Source of the DNA: Tupaia tana | Lineage: Eukaryota > Chordata > Mammalia > Scandentia > Tupaiidae | Assembly: GCA_026018925.1 (NCBI GenBank) | Contig: JAKSZU010000009.1 | Span: forward strand, 36,012,415 to 36,076,414 | DNA: 64,000 bases | Reading direction: 5' to 3' | Shown: one piece after another, positions 21,207 to 32,830 of the stretch | How positions within the stretch are numbered: the first letter of the stretch is position 1 | Layout: every line of letters begins with the position of its first letter | Program-made: the position numbers and the translations under genes | The notes under the pieces: generated by a model | What the model saw: only the letters and a program-made list of their open reading frames with translations | Told to the model about the DNA's origin: nothing | Databases searched by the model: none

Positions 21207-21900
21207 GCTATGGTTTGAATGTGGCCTCACCTTTAAATTTATGTGGCAAAATTTGGTTGTGATGGGATTAAGAGGGTAAAAACTATAGCATTAAGAGTAT
21301 TAAGAGATGAAGCACGGAGGACGTTGCAGATACTGAAAACAATGTGGAAGGAAGGTGGGAGGTAGGGTAGGGTGAGAGGAAGTGAATCAAGGAGAAAAAT
21401 GAGAGACAGACATTTTAAGGGACATAGAAATGGAGTATTATCTGTTGATAACGTTTATGATAATATCTTTAACTGGACTGGTGTTTAGTATATTTATGCT
21501 GGGAAAATTAATTTTACAAGTTTTGACCATGTACAGTGAATGATTGTATAAAATAAAATTTTAAAAAAGAAAGTAAAAAATTTTAAGAGAGGTGGAGCCT
21601 TTGGGATATGATTAGGTATCAACATAGGCCCCCATGATTGGGCCCTAGTGGGATTATAAGGATAGGGAATGAGACAATTATAGTAGACATAGACATGTGT
21701 GTTTTTGCTGTGTCTGACCTTGTGATGGCCTGCGCCACCTCACTTCTCTGCAGAGAATCCTCATTAGCGAGAAGACCCAGATAGAGCCCCCTGATCTTGG
21801 ACCTCCAACACTATGAGTTAAATAAAATGATTCTTTATAAATCACTAATTTCAGATATTCAGTTATTGATATTAGCTACAGAAGAGCAGACTATTACATG
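21207..21900 (+). mobile_element. MaLR LTR (MST/MLT1-like) with a nested L1 tail
   Basis: The left part 21207-21304 starts CTATGGTTTGAATGTGGCC and the right part 21586-21900 resumes AGAGGTGGAGCCTTTGGG. It continues to GATCTTGGACCTCC, AACACTATGAG, AATAAAATG and the terminal 'CAGACTATTACA'. These are the hallmarks of a MaLR-group LTR of the ERV class III lineage, with no coding region. Confidence 0.7.
21305..21585 (+). mobile_element. L1/half-L1 3' tail nested in the MaLR LTR
   Basis: The insert has the GGAAGGAAGGTGGGAGG purine block, GAAATGGAGTATTATCTGTTGATAACG, GTTTTGACCATGTACAGTG and the end AAATTTTAAAAAAG. 'TTAAGAG' occurs on both sides, consistent with a short target duplication. The structure parallels 29800-30045 and 50880-51150. 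Confidence 0.68.
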
Positions 21901-22794
21901 GTGGTAATTGTAATAATGACTGCTGCATAAGAATTTTTTAAATATTTAAAAGAACTAATATATTTAATGCATTTAGCACAATGTCTGACATACATATTTA
22001 TTACTTTAATTACATGGACTTAATTGAATGACAAGTGACTTGAACTTCTTGAATTTTAATTATGGCTTGATATGAGTCTATTTATTAATCCAAGTTTGTA
22101 AATTTTGATGTTTTCTGAACCCAGCTACAGCCATGTTCCTTACTATATTGAATCTCTCTCACACACATATCTTTATATTTTGGCTCTTGGCCCAAGTCAT
22201 ACATTCTCTTATCCTTTCTTCTAGGTTTATTTTACATTTCCAGAGAACAGTTATTACAAAATTGTAGATTTTTTTCTTCAGCTGATTTGTTTTACTATTA
22301 TGGCTTTACTCAGGTGTTCATGTGGTGGTAAATATTTAATAATTCATTGTATGAAAAAAATGCATATAAATATGTACATAATTTATTATAAGCTTACTAA
22401 TATGAGGAATATATAGCATGCCATTTACAAATAATAATATACTAGGTTATCATAAATTCTATATAATTAATTGATTCTCACTGTATGCTTTCATTGTTTT
22501 TGACAAACTTGTATATTTATGGCTAACCTGAGGTTGTAAGTGACAAATGACTGTAGTTGTGACACGAATAATGACTGATATTCTTGTTTTCCTTAATAAG
22601 TAAAATGAAAATGAAGAAATGAAAAACTGTCAGAATATGATGTGTTCATCAGTGATGTGCATGACCTTTTGACTAAATTGCATTTGAATACTTGAAGAAT
22701 ATTTCCTCAACTTTTTGTACAATTCACAATGTAATGACCATAGACACAATTTTTAAGTTTAATTATCATTCTTAATATTTTCTTTATTAACTAC
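21901..22794. other. unassigned AT-rich DNA, possible MIR piece
   Basis: The first 90 bp (TTAGCACAATGTCTGACATACATATTTATTACTTTAATT) could be the right end of a MIR. The rest, to 22794, is very AT-rich without a recognised family or reading frame. Confidence 0.35.
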
Positions 22795-23058
22795 TTTTTT
22801 TTTTTGGAGAGGTTTTTGCTATAGGGCGCATGCGCTCACCAGACAGTCAGAGAGAGACAGAGAGACAGAAAGCGAGAAATCACCTCCCCAGGGGGAATGG
22901 CCATGCCACAATCCCTTCTCCTCCATTCTCCTCTCAGGATCTTGAGCATGCACGCACATACGCCTGCCGTGAGTTTCAAGCCACCGGGTCCAGGACTCGA
23001 ACCACGGTCGACTACGTGGGAGTCCAGCGACATAGCCATTATGCTAACTGCTGGTCCC
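22795..23058 (-). mobile_element. tRNA-derived SINE, long type, young
   Basis: The order is T-run, GGAGAGGTTTTTGCTATAGGGC, a full body and a head ending GCTAACTGCTGGTCCC. ATTAACTAC at 22786-22794 and 23059-23067 is a perfect 9-bp duplication. Confidence 0.96.
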
Positions 23059-23067
23059 ATTAACTAC

Positions 23068-23281
23068 TTTTTTGAAGTTTACTTATTTCTTCTGTGAGCA
23101 AGACAGAGAAGCAGTCCCCTGAGCAGGGTCCTCAGCCTCCAGCCAGTTCAAGATCATGGAAACACACATGCCCAGTATACTCAGGGAGGTTTCCAGATAT
23201 GAATCTGGAACCTTCCCATGTGGGTCAGCCTTACAAAATGTAGCATTTTACTGCTGTCTCACTGACCCTCTATTAATTTTC
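23068..23281 (-). mobile_element. second SINE family (different from the main one)
   Basis: On the minus strand it runs from GGTCAGTGAGACAGCAGTAAAATG through GGCTGACCCACATGGGAAGG to TGCTCACAGAAGAAATAAGTAAAC. It aligns in order with 35230-35455 and more weakly with 40108-40296. The terminal 'CTC(A/T)(C/T)(A/G)GAAGAAAT' is shared, while the main family's diagnostic blocks are absent. Confidence 0.65.
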
Positions 23282-23389
23282 TTTCTAGACAATTAGTACT
23301 AAAATGTTAATAAATCAAGACCTTATTGAAGCATCTGCCAATTTATGTGATATGGGTACTTCTACCATTGCCAGTATTATTTTTTTAAA

Positions 23390-23424
23390 TTTTGCCAGAG
23401 GGAGTGTGTACTCTCTGGAGAAAC

Positions 23425-23474
<50 letters not shown>

Positions 23475-23652
23475 AAAGCACCCACCCATGGGGGATCTCC
23501 ACACCATAATTCCCTCTCATCCATTTCTCCATTCTTTGGGATTCTGACCATGCACTCACACAGTGTTTTTTAAGCCACCAAGTCTGGAACTTGTACCATG
23601 CAGTTGGCCATGTGAGTGGGATCCAGCCACCTTAACCACCAAGCTGGCCCTA
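23390..23652 (-). mobile_element. tRNA-derived SINE, older copy with (GA)n
   Basis: Plus-strand GCCAGAGGGAGTGTGTACTC, a (GA)n run at about 23432-23469, CACCCATGGGGGATC, GGATTCTGACCATGCACTC and the reversed head CACCAAGCTGGCCC are visible. Confidence 0.82.
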
Positions 23653-23745
23653 CTCTTGCCTGTTTCAAGCTTCCAGCATGCTATCACTAAACACAGAACT
23701 GAGGAGATATGTGCAGCAGTAAACCATTGTATACTAACCCCACCA

Positions 23746-23964
23746 CTGGGGCCAGCAGTTGGCGTGGTGCATAAGGGCGCTGGACTCCCGCATGGCCAAT
23801 TACAGTTCGAGTCCCAGACTTGGCAGTTTGCTTTCTCACTTTCCCTCTCTCTCTCTCTCTCTCACTCTGTCCCTCTCTGGTCAAATTAAAAGGAAGGAAG
23901 GAAGGAAGGAAGGAAGGAAGTTAGTTAGTTAGTTAGTTCAATAAAATAGTTCTTTAAAAAGAAA
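23746..23964 (+). mobile_element. tRNA-derived SINE, short type, with target-site duplication
   Basis: The head has GGGGCCAGCAGTTGGCGTGG, A box TGGCGTGGTGC and B box AGTTCGAGTCCC. 'GTTTGCTTTCTCACTTTCCC', (TC)n and TCTGGTCAAATT follow, with a (GGAA)n/(GTTA)n tail at 23891-23939. TAACCCCACCA at 23735-23745 and 23965-23975 is a perfect 11-bp duplication, showing that the short type moved as a unit. Confidence 0.95.
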
Positions 23965-25185
23965 TAACCCCACCATGATGATACAGTGAAGATACCTCCA
24001 GATTATAGGTAATAGCATAATATAGTTTAAAAATTAAGACATGATGAATTTTGGCATTTATTACATTAGTTTAATATAATTCACTTAATATTTTCTGTAA
24101 GTTGTTCTTTTTCATAATGACTATATTTAATAATGGCTTGCAAAATTCCTGAAACATTGACAATTGGCTCTTGTGAGCCAGCTTCAGCACAACTCTTGTA
24201 AATGTTCTATTATTTTTACTCACTGTCTCTTTTATCTCCCATTCATCCACTACAATTTACTTTTCTACCCTATCCTTCCACAGAAATATTTGGTTAAAGT
24301 CATCTTTGTCACTAAATAAAATAGACTTTATGGTTCCTATTTTATTTACTCTCTTAGCAACACTGTTTGCTGTTGATAAACTACTCAACTCTACTTAAAA
24401 TACTCTTCTCTTTTAAGTTCTACAATATAATACTTAACTTTTGATTTTATTTTTCTGCCTCACTTCCCACTCCTTTGTTCCTTTGCAAACCTATCTTTCT
24501 CTTCCCAGCTGTTTCATTTTGTACTTAGTTATGGTTTGTTCCTGGACCTCACAGGCTTCTAATTTTATAATCTTTCCCATAGCTTCAATTGCCTTATGTA
24601 CCCAGAGATTAAAATACATATATACCCAAATACTTAAAGTGTAAAATTTGATGAGTTTCACACTTGTGTACCATCACCAAAATCAAGAAAATGAACATAT
24701 CCTTTACTCCTAAAAGTTTCCCAATGCCCATTTGTAATCTCTCCCTCATGACCAGTCCAACTACCATTCCAAAAGCAACCACTAATCTGCTTGTTATTAT
24801 TATAAATTATATATATAAAGTTTTGTAGAAATAGGATCCAATGGTATATATTCATTTTTATGACTTTTTAAAACTCTATATAATTATTTTAAGATTCATC
24901 TATGCTATTGTGTATATCAAGTTTTTTTTTTTACTTGTGCTACTTAGAATTATAGTGTTTCATTATATGCATATACCAAAGTTTGTTTATCCTTCACTTA
25001 TTGATGGATATCAGGGTTGTTTCCAGTTTGAGATTTTTACAAATAGAGCTGCAATGAACACTCTTGTACAATTTTTTGTGCATACACATGCTTTTGTTTC
25101 TGTTGGGTAAATACATAGGAGTGAAATGGTTGACTTGTATGACAAGTGGTTATTTCAGAAGTGCTTATTTCTTAAAAGAAATTGC

Positions 25186-25441
25186 CATTTTTTTAAGAGA
25201 AAGAGACACTTTTGCTAGAGGGCACATGTGCTTGCTAGAGAGATAGAGAGAAAGAGAGAAACACCACCCAGGGGGTATGGTTATGCCACAATCCTCTCTC
25301 CTCTATTCTCCTCTTGGGATTTTGGGAGCACAAGCACACACATGCACCCTGTATGAGTTTAAGCCACCAGCTCTGGGACTCGAACTGCAGCCAACTATGT
25401 GGGAGTCCAGCAATATAAACATTATGCCATCTGCTAGTACC
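25186..25441 (-). mobile_element. tRNA-derived SINE
   Basis: 'TTTTGCTAGAGGGCACATG' tail side, a body with CTCCTCTTGGGATTTTGGG, and a head ending ATCTGCTAGTACC. AGAAATTGC at 25177-25185 and 25442-25450 is a perfect 9-bp duplication inside the L1M. Confidence 0.93.
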
Positions 25442-25880
25442 AGAAATTGCTGTTTTTAATGTGATTTTAAAATGTGTATTTCCACCAGCAGTGTATCTTA
25501 TTTCTACATCCTTACCAACACGTGATATTTTGAGTCTTTTTAATTTTAGCTTTTTCAGTGTGTATGTAATGTATCTCAATATGGTTTTAATTGACATTCT
25601 TAATGGCTAAAAATATTGAGAATTATTTAATGTGCTTATTTACAATCTGAGTTATTTGGCTAACTATTCAAATATTTTTCCGATTTTCAATTCAGTTATT
25701 TGTATTCTAATAATAATGTTGTAAAAGTTAGTTAGGTGTTCTAGAAAGAAGTTCTTTGTCAGGTATTTGCTTTGCAAATATTTTTTTCCCAGTCAATGGT
25801 TCATCTTCTCTTATTTCTATCAGTGCCTTTTTAAGAACAAAAATTTTTAATTTTGATGAAATGTGATTTACTTTTAATTG

Positions 25881-25929
25881 CTAAAGGGTGCATGCCCTCA
25901 CCAGAGAGAAAAAGAAGGAAGAAGGGGGG

Positions 25930-25963
<34 letters not shown>

Positions 25964-26171
25964 AAGACAGAGAGAACACACCCTATAGGGGACATGAGTG
26001 CACCACAATGCCTTTTCCTCCGTTTCTCCATCCTGTAAGAATTTTGAGCATGCATGCTCATGTGCCTGACATGTTTTTCAAACCACCAGGGCCAGGAATA
26101 AAATCACGTTTGGCCATGTGGGATGCAGCTCACTATGCAAAATGCTTAATTAGTGTGCTACAAGGCTGGCC
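25881..26171 (-). mobile_element. tRNA-derived SINE, older copy with G-run and (GA)n
   Basis: Plus-strand CTAAAGGGTGCATGCCCTC, G9 followed by (AG)n at 25925-25960, 'GACATGAGTGCACC', CATCCTGTAAGAATTTTGAG and the reversed head 'CAAGGCTGGCC'. TAATTGTG-like duplication is seen as TAATTG at 25875-25880 and 26172-26177. Confidence 0.82.
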
Positions 26172-26630
26172 TAATTGTGATTTTTTAAATTGCTTTCTTT
26201 TTTTTAATTTGTTCTTTTTGTTGATTTAAGAATCTTTTGTCAAATCTAAGGTTGCTAAGATTGGCTTTTGTTTTCTTCTAAAAATTTTATAAGTTGCATT
26301 CTCATATTTGGGCCTATGATACATTTTCTATTCATTTTAATATATGATCTACAGCAAGGATGAGATTTTTTTCTTTTGCATATTTCTATCCAATTGTTTT
26401 GAGCACATTTGTTTGAAAAATCATACTTTCCGCATAAATGATCTTGATAAGTTTATCAAAAATCACTTGAGAATATGAGTCTGCATCTGAAATCTTTTCT
26501 ATTCCATTGATCTACTTTCACAATTGCTGAACTTCCCTGATTGCTGTATCTTTAGAGTAAGTCATGAAATCAGGTAGTAACTCCCCCAACTTTGTTCTTT
26601 TTTCCCCAATTTTGTGCATGTATGAATATG

Positions 26631-27690
26631 AGAATAAAAGTCACATGAAAGTAATTATGAAGATAATTCTGATGCTTCTCAATATTCTGTTGCTGGCAAT
26701 AACCATTGCTTGCTGTCTTCAGTGAATTTACTTTTCTACTGTTTTTCTAATGTAGACATGAATGAGAATTTATGCAGGCCAAAAAAAAAATGACACATAG
26801 AAGCCCCCTCTTGGGATACTCAGTTCTAATCATACCAGATCATAATTAATGAAGTTATGCCAGGACACATATATGTCAAGGATATTTTGACATAAATTCA
26901 CAGCATGGAAGGGCTGCCTTAAGGAAATTTCTAGGATCTAAGCCACTATTTGATTATATTTTATGAATTTCAACATTAATTTCATTTTTTTTCAGATTTT
27001 TTAACTGATATGATAAAAGTGACTACTAACAAATGTCTATATAGTACCATTCTCTTAATTCTCAATATGGAAACAACTTTAACATTATGTCTGTACAAGT
27101 ATAAAAGCAACCATTTGCAATTTGAACAATTCATTCAATCAAGTAACAGGATTTTTTTTTATGGCATCAAATGACCAGTTTGACTTTCAATAAATTGACT
27201 GGTTGGTTGGCACTTTGAGGAGCATTAACTTGTCATCATCATCATTATCATGAAATAGTATTTATTAAGAATCCACAGTCACATGCGATATAAAGTTAGC
27301 CAAATAATTGTAGACTCTGCCCTTTAGGAGTTTATGATCTGGAAACTCAACACATTCAGATGTGCTAGATGCCATTTAGCAGAGTATTGCTGTAGGATTT
27401 TGAGATATGTCACTAAGTGACTATAAAAGATCAATTTTCTTCCCAAAGTGCTAAACTACTGACTAGAAAGTGGAGTAGTGCACATGTTGGGTGAGTACAA
27501 GTGATCTTCTCATTTGAGATGGTGTTATTTGGGTCAAGTTTGAACTACAGATGTCCTTTCCCTTCAAAAGAGTGAAGTAGCACTTTAAAGAGAGTAAATT
27601 ATACATCAGAGCTCATCAAAAGCAAATTTGTCTTTTAGGAATCTGGGAGCAAGTAATAATGGTGCAGGAAAGGCAGCAAGGAAAATGGAA
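26631..27690. other. unassigned DNA
   Basis: I recognise no gene or repeat. A (CAT)n-like run at 27236-27251 and the 'GTAGACTCTGCCCTTTAGGAG' stretch near 27310 vaguely resemble ancient MIR3/L3-type repeats, too weakly to assign. Confidence 0.35.
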
Positions 27691-27830
27691 TTTTTGGCAT
27701 CCGAATAGCTATATTTAACTCCAGCTTTGTCCCTCATGGATAGACACTGGGAGATTCATTTAACTTTTCTGCATCCTAGTTTAGTTACTCAACTGTAAAA
27801 TGAGAAATCTGTAATCATGTTATGTCTTTA
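27691..27830 (+). mobile_element. MIR fragment
   Basis: 'ACTCCAGCTTTGTCCCTC', 'GGGAGATTCATTTAACTTTTCTGCATCCTAGTTTAGTTACTCAACTGTAAAATGAG' positions follow MIR order (loss-of-base and CpG decay throughout). Confidence 0.5.
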
Positions 27831-27947
27831 TGATATTTGAAATTAGTGCAGAAATTCTACAATGAAAAATGAACTAAAAATGAATCTATGTAAGATTAGT
27901 GATGATAATGGATGTTCCTTTCTAACTGGGCTGAGGGGTCTACGCTT

Positions 27948-28207
27948 TTTTTTTTTCTTTTCTTTTTTGCTATAGGGTGCATGTGCTCACCAGAAAGACA
28001 GAGAAACACAGAGAAACAGAAAGCAATAAATCACCCCCCAGGGGGGATGGCCACCTCACAATCCCTTCTCCTCCATTCTCCTCTCAGGATTTTGGGCACG
28101 CACACACATGCACCCGGTGTGAGTTTAAGCCACTGGGTCCGGGACTCAAACCACGGTCGACTACATGGGAGTCCAGCAACATAGCCATTATCCTAACTGC
28201 TGGTCCC
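27948..28207 (-). mobile_element. tRNA-derived SINE, long type
   Basis: The copy has a pyrimidine tail complement, GCTATAGGGTGCATGTGCTC, a full body and a head ending CTAACTGCTGGTCCC. Flanking AGGGGTCTA(C/T)GCTTTT at 27934 and 28208 is a duplication with one later C/T difference. Confidence 0.95.
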
Positions 28208-28474
28208 AGGGGTCTATGCTTTTGAAGGAAATTAAGCATTCCAATAAGTTGCAGTTGTCATTTCTGGAGATTATTTATGGGTTGTATTTTTCACCTCTGA
28301 AAAATTACTCAAGGCCAGTTAAATGTGTTTTCTTACATGGTTCAATTTAGAATTTATTATTTGCTATTGCAAATGAACTATAGCTAATCAATAGTTCATC
28401 AATTAGAATTTCCATTTGGGGACAGAATCACCACAGAATATAAGTCTTGGGAAACTTTTTAAAATAGCATGACT

Positions 28475-28750
28475 TGGGCCAGCCAGTGGTGTGGTGGTTA
28501 AGGTGGTTGGATCCCACATGGCTGATTATGTGGCTTGAATCTCAGGCCTGGCATCTTGAAAATACTTGCTGGGCACATATGTTTGCATGCCAAAAGTCCT
28601 TCTAGAAAAGTGGAGGAGAATGGATTGAAGCAAGGTTATACCCCCAGAGAGTGCTTCCTTGTTTTCTCTCCCTCCCTCATCCTGCCCTAGGCAAGTACAT
28701 ACTCCCTATAGTAAATTTAAAATAAAATAAAATATAAAATAAAACAAAAT
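28475..28750 (+). mobile_element. tRNA-derived SINE, old diverged copy
   Basis: The head GGGCCAGCCAGTGGTGTGGTGG has an A-box-like TGGTGTGGTGG. The middle block 'GTGGAGGAGAATGGATTGAAG' and 'CTCCCTATAGTAAATT' tail are recognisable. The tail is (AAAAT)n. A MIR fragment (about 28770-28875, 'TGTCCAAGGTCCAGCAACAAGCTGG') follows. Confidence 0.75.
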
Positions 28751-28994
28751 AAATAATAATGGGACTCTCTGTGTGGGAACACAAGGAACCTTTAAGAGTT
28801 AACTACTTGTCCAAGGTCCAGCAACAAGCTGGTAAGAAAGTCAGTGCTCACATCAAAGCTTACTGGCTCCTTTTTCCAGTACTTTTTTAAGTATTTCTCT
28901 CTTATAATCTTTTATTTCTAGAAAGAGAGTGCCAAAATGAAAAACTACTGTAATAAGGCAAACCTCATGAACTCAAAAGGGATAACTAATATTT

Positions 28995-29192
28995 GGGGAT
29001 GTGTGTGTTTGGGGAACTACTATGTGCTATGTACATAGTATCAAAACCTGTGCATATTTTATTTCATGTAGTCCTCATAATCCCAAGGAGGCATTTTCAA
29101 CTATTCAATAAATGAGAAAATTAGAATAACTTTCTCAATGTCACACTGCTAGTGGTGATAAGTAAAGTTTACGCCTCAGAACCAGAGTCCAG
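28995..29192 (+). mobile_element. MIR SINE
   Basis: ACTACTATGTGCTATGTACATAG, 'TAGTCCTCATAATCCC', 'AATAAATGAGAAAATTAGAATAAC', 'GTCACACTGCTAGTGG' and 'AGAACCAGAGTCC' follow the MIR consensus order. Confidence 0.78.
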
Positions 29193-29454
29193 TATGAACT
29201 GTCTTTCTGGGGAAGTGCCACTACCATCTTGAAAATTCTTTATGGTCCAATCAGGTGAGTCAGCAGCACTGATGAGAGACAACACTGGAGAGCTCTTCTT
29301 GAGCAATTCTCCATATTCTCTTCTCATTATCTTCTTCCACATTTCATTGAAACTGTCCATTCTAAGAAATCCACCTCTACTCATGCTGTTCTTGGCACAC
29401 TTTCTGGGCCTTCTATCCTCAGATCATACCCACACTATAAGATTACCTTTTCTA

Positions 29455-30046
29455 GAAGAGTTTTCTGTTCAGCTCATTTGCTCATCTTTTGATCATATTA
29501 TTTTTTTCCCTGGTAAGTTGCTTGAGTTCCCCGTATATTCTGGTTATTACTCCCTTATCTGAGGCTTATTTTGCAAATATATTCTCCTGTTCTAAGGGTT
29601 ATCTCCTCACCCTAATTATTGTTTCTTGTGCTGTGCAGAAGCTTTTTAGCCTGTTGTAGTTCCACTCGTCTATTTTCAGGATTATTGCCTGTCCTTTGGG
29701 AGTCTTAAGCTAAGTGAAGCAAGCCAGACTATGAAAGACAGGCATTTTATGTCCCTGATTAATTTATACTGAATGTCTACTGTCTATAGCAGAATCTGAA
29801 ATATTGGAAGTGATAATAGCAGTGACGTTAACTGTACAAACTGGAGACAATACAGAAAGGGGTAAGAGGGAGAGGATCAGTGAAAAAAAAAACAAAACAT
29901 TTAATAGACACAAAAATGAAAAGTTATCTGTTGATGATAATGTATATGGCAATGTCTTTGACTTGACACACTGTATTATGCTGGGAAAAACCATGTTGCA
30001 TGCTGTAAAGACTCATACTTATTAAATGTAAAAAAAAAAAAAAGAG
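29455..30046 (+). mobile_element. 5'-inverted (twin-primed) L1 with target-site duplication
   Basis: Bases 29455-29701 read as the complement of the L1 ORF2 end ('TGTGCTGTGCAGAAGCTTTTTAGCC' at 29630). From about 29702 the plus strand reads L1 3' untranslated region (AAGCTAAGTGAAGCAAGCCAG) to TTGCATGCTGTAAAGACTC and a poly(A) at 30030-30043. CTTTTCTA at 29447-29454 and 30047-30054 brackets the whole composite, showing that it is one insertion and not two. Confidence 0.85.
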
Positions 30047-30317
30047 CTTTTCTAATGTTTTTCTCCCATATATCTATTGCATTACATTTTCTCATGATTT
30101 TACTCCATTTAATCTCTTTATTGCCTGAATAATTAAATTTAGTATTCATTTGGAGGAAAGTAACTTGATTTTTACACTGTGTAGGACTGATAAAAGCTCA
30201 AGTTTTTCCTCCTAGCATTGTTCCATTTACCCAATGACATTGAAATGATTGGTGTGATACCTTTTTAATAACCATTCGGTATGAACTATAACCTCCTAGT
30301 CCATTTTCAGAATTGTT

Positions 30318-30562
30318 CTTTTAGAGAGAGATTTTTGCTATATGGCATGTATGCTTGCCAGAGAGACAGAGAGAGACAGAAAGACAGGAAGTGAGAAATT
30401 ATTCCCCAGGAGGGATGGCCACCCCACAATCCCTTCTATTCTCATCTCAGGAGTTTGGACATGCACTCCCATGCACCTAATGTGAGTTTAAAGCCGCTGG
30501 GTCTGGGACTCAAACTACAGTTGAATACAGGGGATGTAACTATTTCACCATCTGCTGGTCCC
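30318..30562 (-). mobile_element. tRNA-derived SINE, older copy
   Basis: 'AGAGATTTTTGCTATATGGCATG' tail side, 'CCCAGGAGGGATGGCCACCCC', 'GGACTCAAACTACAG' and a head ending CATCTGCTGGTCCC. A short internal loss is present near 30525. Confidence 0.9.
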
Positions 30563-30669
30563 CCATTTTTAGCATTTCAAACTCAAGTTATCATTAAAAT
30601 AAACACAAGCTGAATAACTTACAGGAAAAATAACCTGAGAGAAGATTATTAATTTGGTGTTCTTAAGGG

Positions 30670-30795
30670 AGAATTATGGTATAGTATTAAATATCAGGCA
30701 TTACAAAACTCTTGACAGTGTCATTTACTTTAAATAAGACAATGAGTATAAAATGCTTAGCATATATAAATGCTCAACAAGTTATTATCTTATAT
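30670..30795 (+). mobile_element. MIR fragment
   Basis: 'TTTACTTTAAATAAGACAATGAGTATAAAATGCTTAGCATATATAAATGCTCAACAAG' positions match the right portion of MIR. It is adjacent to the younger SINE at 30824. Confidence 0.5.
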
Positions 30796-30823
30796 TGCTT
30801 GAGATACTACAAAAAGATTTAGA

Positions 30824-31065
30824 GGGAACCAGCAGTTAGCGTAATGGCTATGTCGCTGGACTCCCACGTAGTCGACCGCGGTTCGCGTCTCGGACCCGGT
30901 GGCTTACAACTCACGCCGGGCGCGTGTGCGTGCGTGCCCAAGATCCCGAGAGGAGAATGGAGGAGAAGGGATTGCGGCGTGACCATCCCCCCTGGGGGGT
31001 GATTTCTCGCTTTCTGTCTCTATGTCTCTCTCTGTCTGTCTGGCGAGCGCACGCGCCCTATAGTG

Positions 31066-31106
<41 letters not shown>

Positions 31107-31121
31107 CTCCAAAAAAAAAAA
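30824..31121 (+). mobile_element. tRNA-derived SINE, young altered-B-box subfamily, with expanded internal A run
   Basis: The body is almost base-for-base the same as the copy at 2945: GGGAACC, GGTTCGCGTCTC, GTGACCATCC, CTCTATGTCTC. The A run between CCTATAGTG and ACCTCTCC has grown from about 6 to about 38 bases (31066-31103), and a second A run follows. AGATTTAGA at 30815-30823 and 31122-31130 is a duplication extended by ambiguous As. Confidence 0.96.
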
Positions 31122-31289
31122 AGATTTAGAAAATAAAGAGAATATAATTTAGTTTAGAATGAGAAAGATCCATATAGGTTTTAGAGTTATTTTCTGAGTT
31201 AATAGCTATCTAGAGATTGACTTTGAAGGGGGGAGAGGGCTCGATACTTATATTGTTGTTTTTTTTTTTTAAGCAAACAAGTACTTTTT

Positions 31290-31374
31290 TCTTCTTTTAA
31301 AGAATTATTTTATTTATTTATTTATTTATTTTTAATTTGACCAGAGAGGGACAGAGTGAGAGTGAGAACCAGAG

Positions 31375-31423
<49 letters not shown>

Positions 31424-31518
31424 AAGTGAGAAAGCAAGCCACTAGGTTCGGGACTCGAACCTTGGTCAGCTATGTGGGAGTCCAGCGCCCTTTACCACCA
31501 TGCCACCTGCCAATCCCG
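31290..31518 (-). mobile_element. tRNA-derived SINE, short type with (AG)n
   Basis: Plus-strand (ATTT)n complement of the tail, TTTAATTTGACCAGAGAGGG, an (AG)n run at about 31379-31421, 'GAGAAAGCAAGCCACTAGG', 'GGACTCGAACC' and the head complement CCACCTGCCAATCCC. Confidence 0.92.
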
Positions 31519-32189
31519 ATAATTATATGGTTGTTTTATATGTTCTAGATTGTCTTATAAACTAAATTTGTATGATCTCAAATTTTCCTTGATATTTGAG
31601 ATAAGTTCATAAAAATGATCCTTATCTAATGATATAATAACTAAATCCCTAAGCCTTTAATTGTCAAAGATTAAATGTTTTCCCCAGGCAGATATGTGTA
31701 AGAAAAAAAGATCATTGCTCATCTTTTAGTGAATCATGCTAAAATGTAAAGATGAAGCCTGCACATTTGCATGCCCTGATTACTCATAATAGGAGAGAAT
31801 ACTGTATATTTTAATATATAATTAAATTCAGCAAGTAACACAGCAAATAAAAAAAGATTGTTCATTCTCATTCTGGTGAAAAATAGTTCCTAAAAATACC
31901 CAGGATTGAGTCTGCCTAAAGACATGTAACAAAGGACTCTATTTGGCTTTGAAATCATTAATATGATTTGGAACTACTGGGAAGGTATGTTAATATAGTC
32001 TATGTTACTGATCAGAAAAGCATCTCTGTTGCTTGCCTGAACAGATTCCTCTGCCATCATTGCATATTTATATTATAGAAGAAAGCAGCACAGACTAGGC
32101 ATATCTTCAGGGTAAATTGTTGTTTTGTGTATTAACCTGGGAGTAGGAAGCTATCTTTTTCCATCACCTACTTTTAAAACAAATACATA
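31519..32189. other. unassigned DNA
   Basis: No repeat family or coding signature is recognised in this AT-rich interval. It forms the left flank of the RPL9 retrocopy. Confidence 0.35.

Positions 32190-32830
<641 letters not shown>

Larger units (their letters stand above)
24590..26630 (-). mobile_element. old L1M 3' region, split by two SINEs
   Basis: Plus-strand complement landmarks: GTGTACCATCACCAAAATCAAG at 24666, TTGTTTCCAGTTTGAG at 25017, 'GAGCTGCAATGAACACTCTTG' at 25047, 'CACCAGCAGTGTATC' at 25483, AGTTCTTTGTCAGG at 25750 and 'CTATTCCATTGATCTAC' at 26500. SINEs at 25186 and 25881 interrupt it. No open ORF2 remains. Confidence 0.75.

Noticed and set aside
23893-23940. GGAA/GTTA repeats as a possible regulatory ETS-type array
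   Set aside because: They form the tail of the short SINE at 23746 and lie within its target-site duplications; no further evidence of regulation is present.
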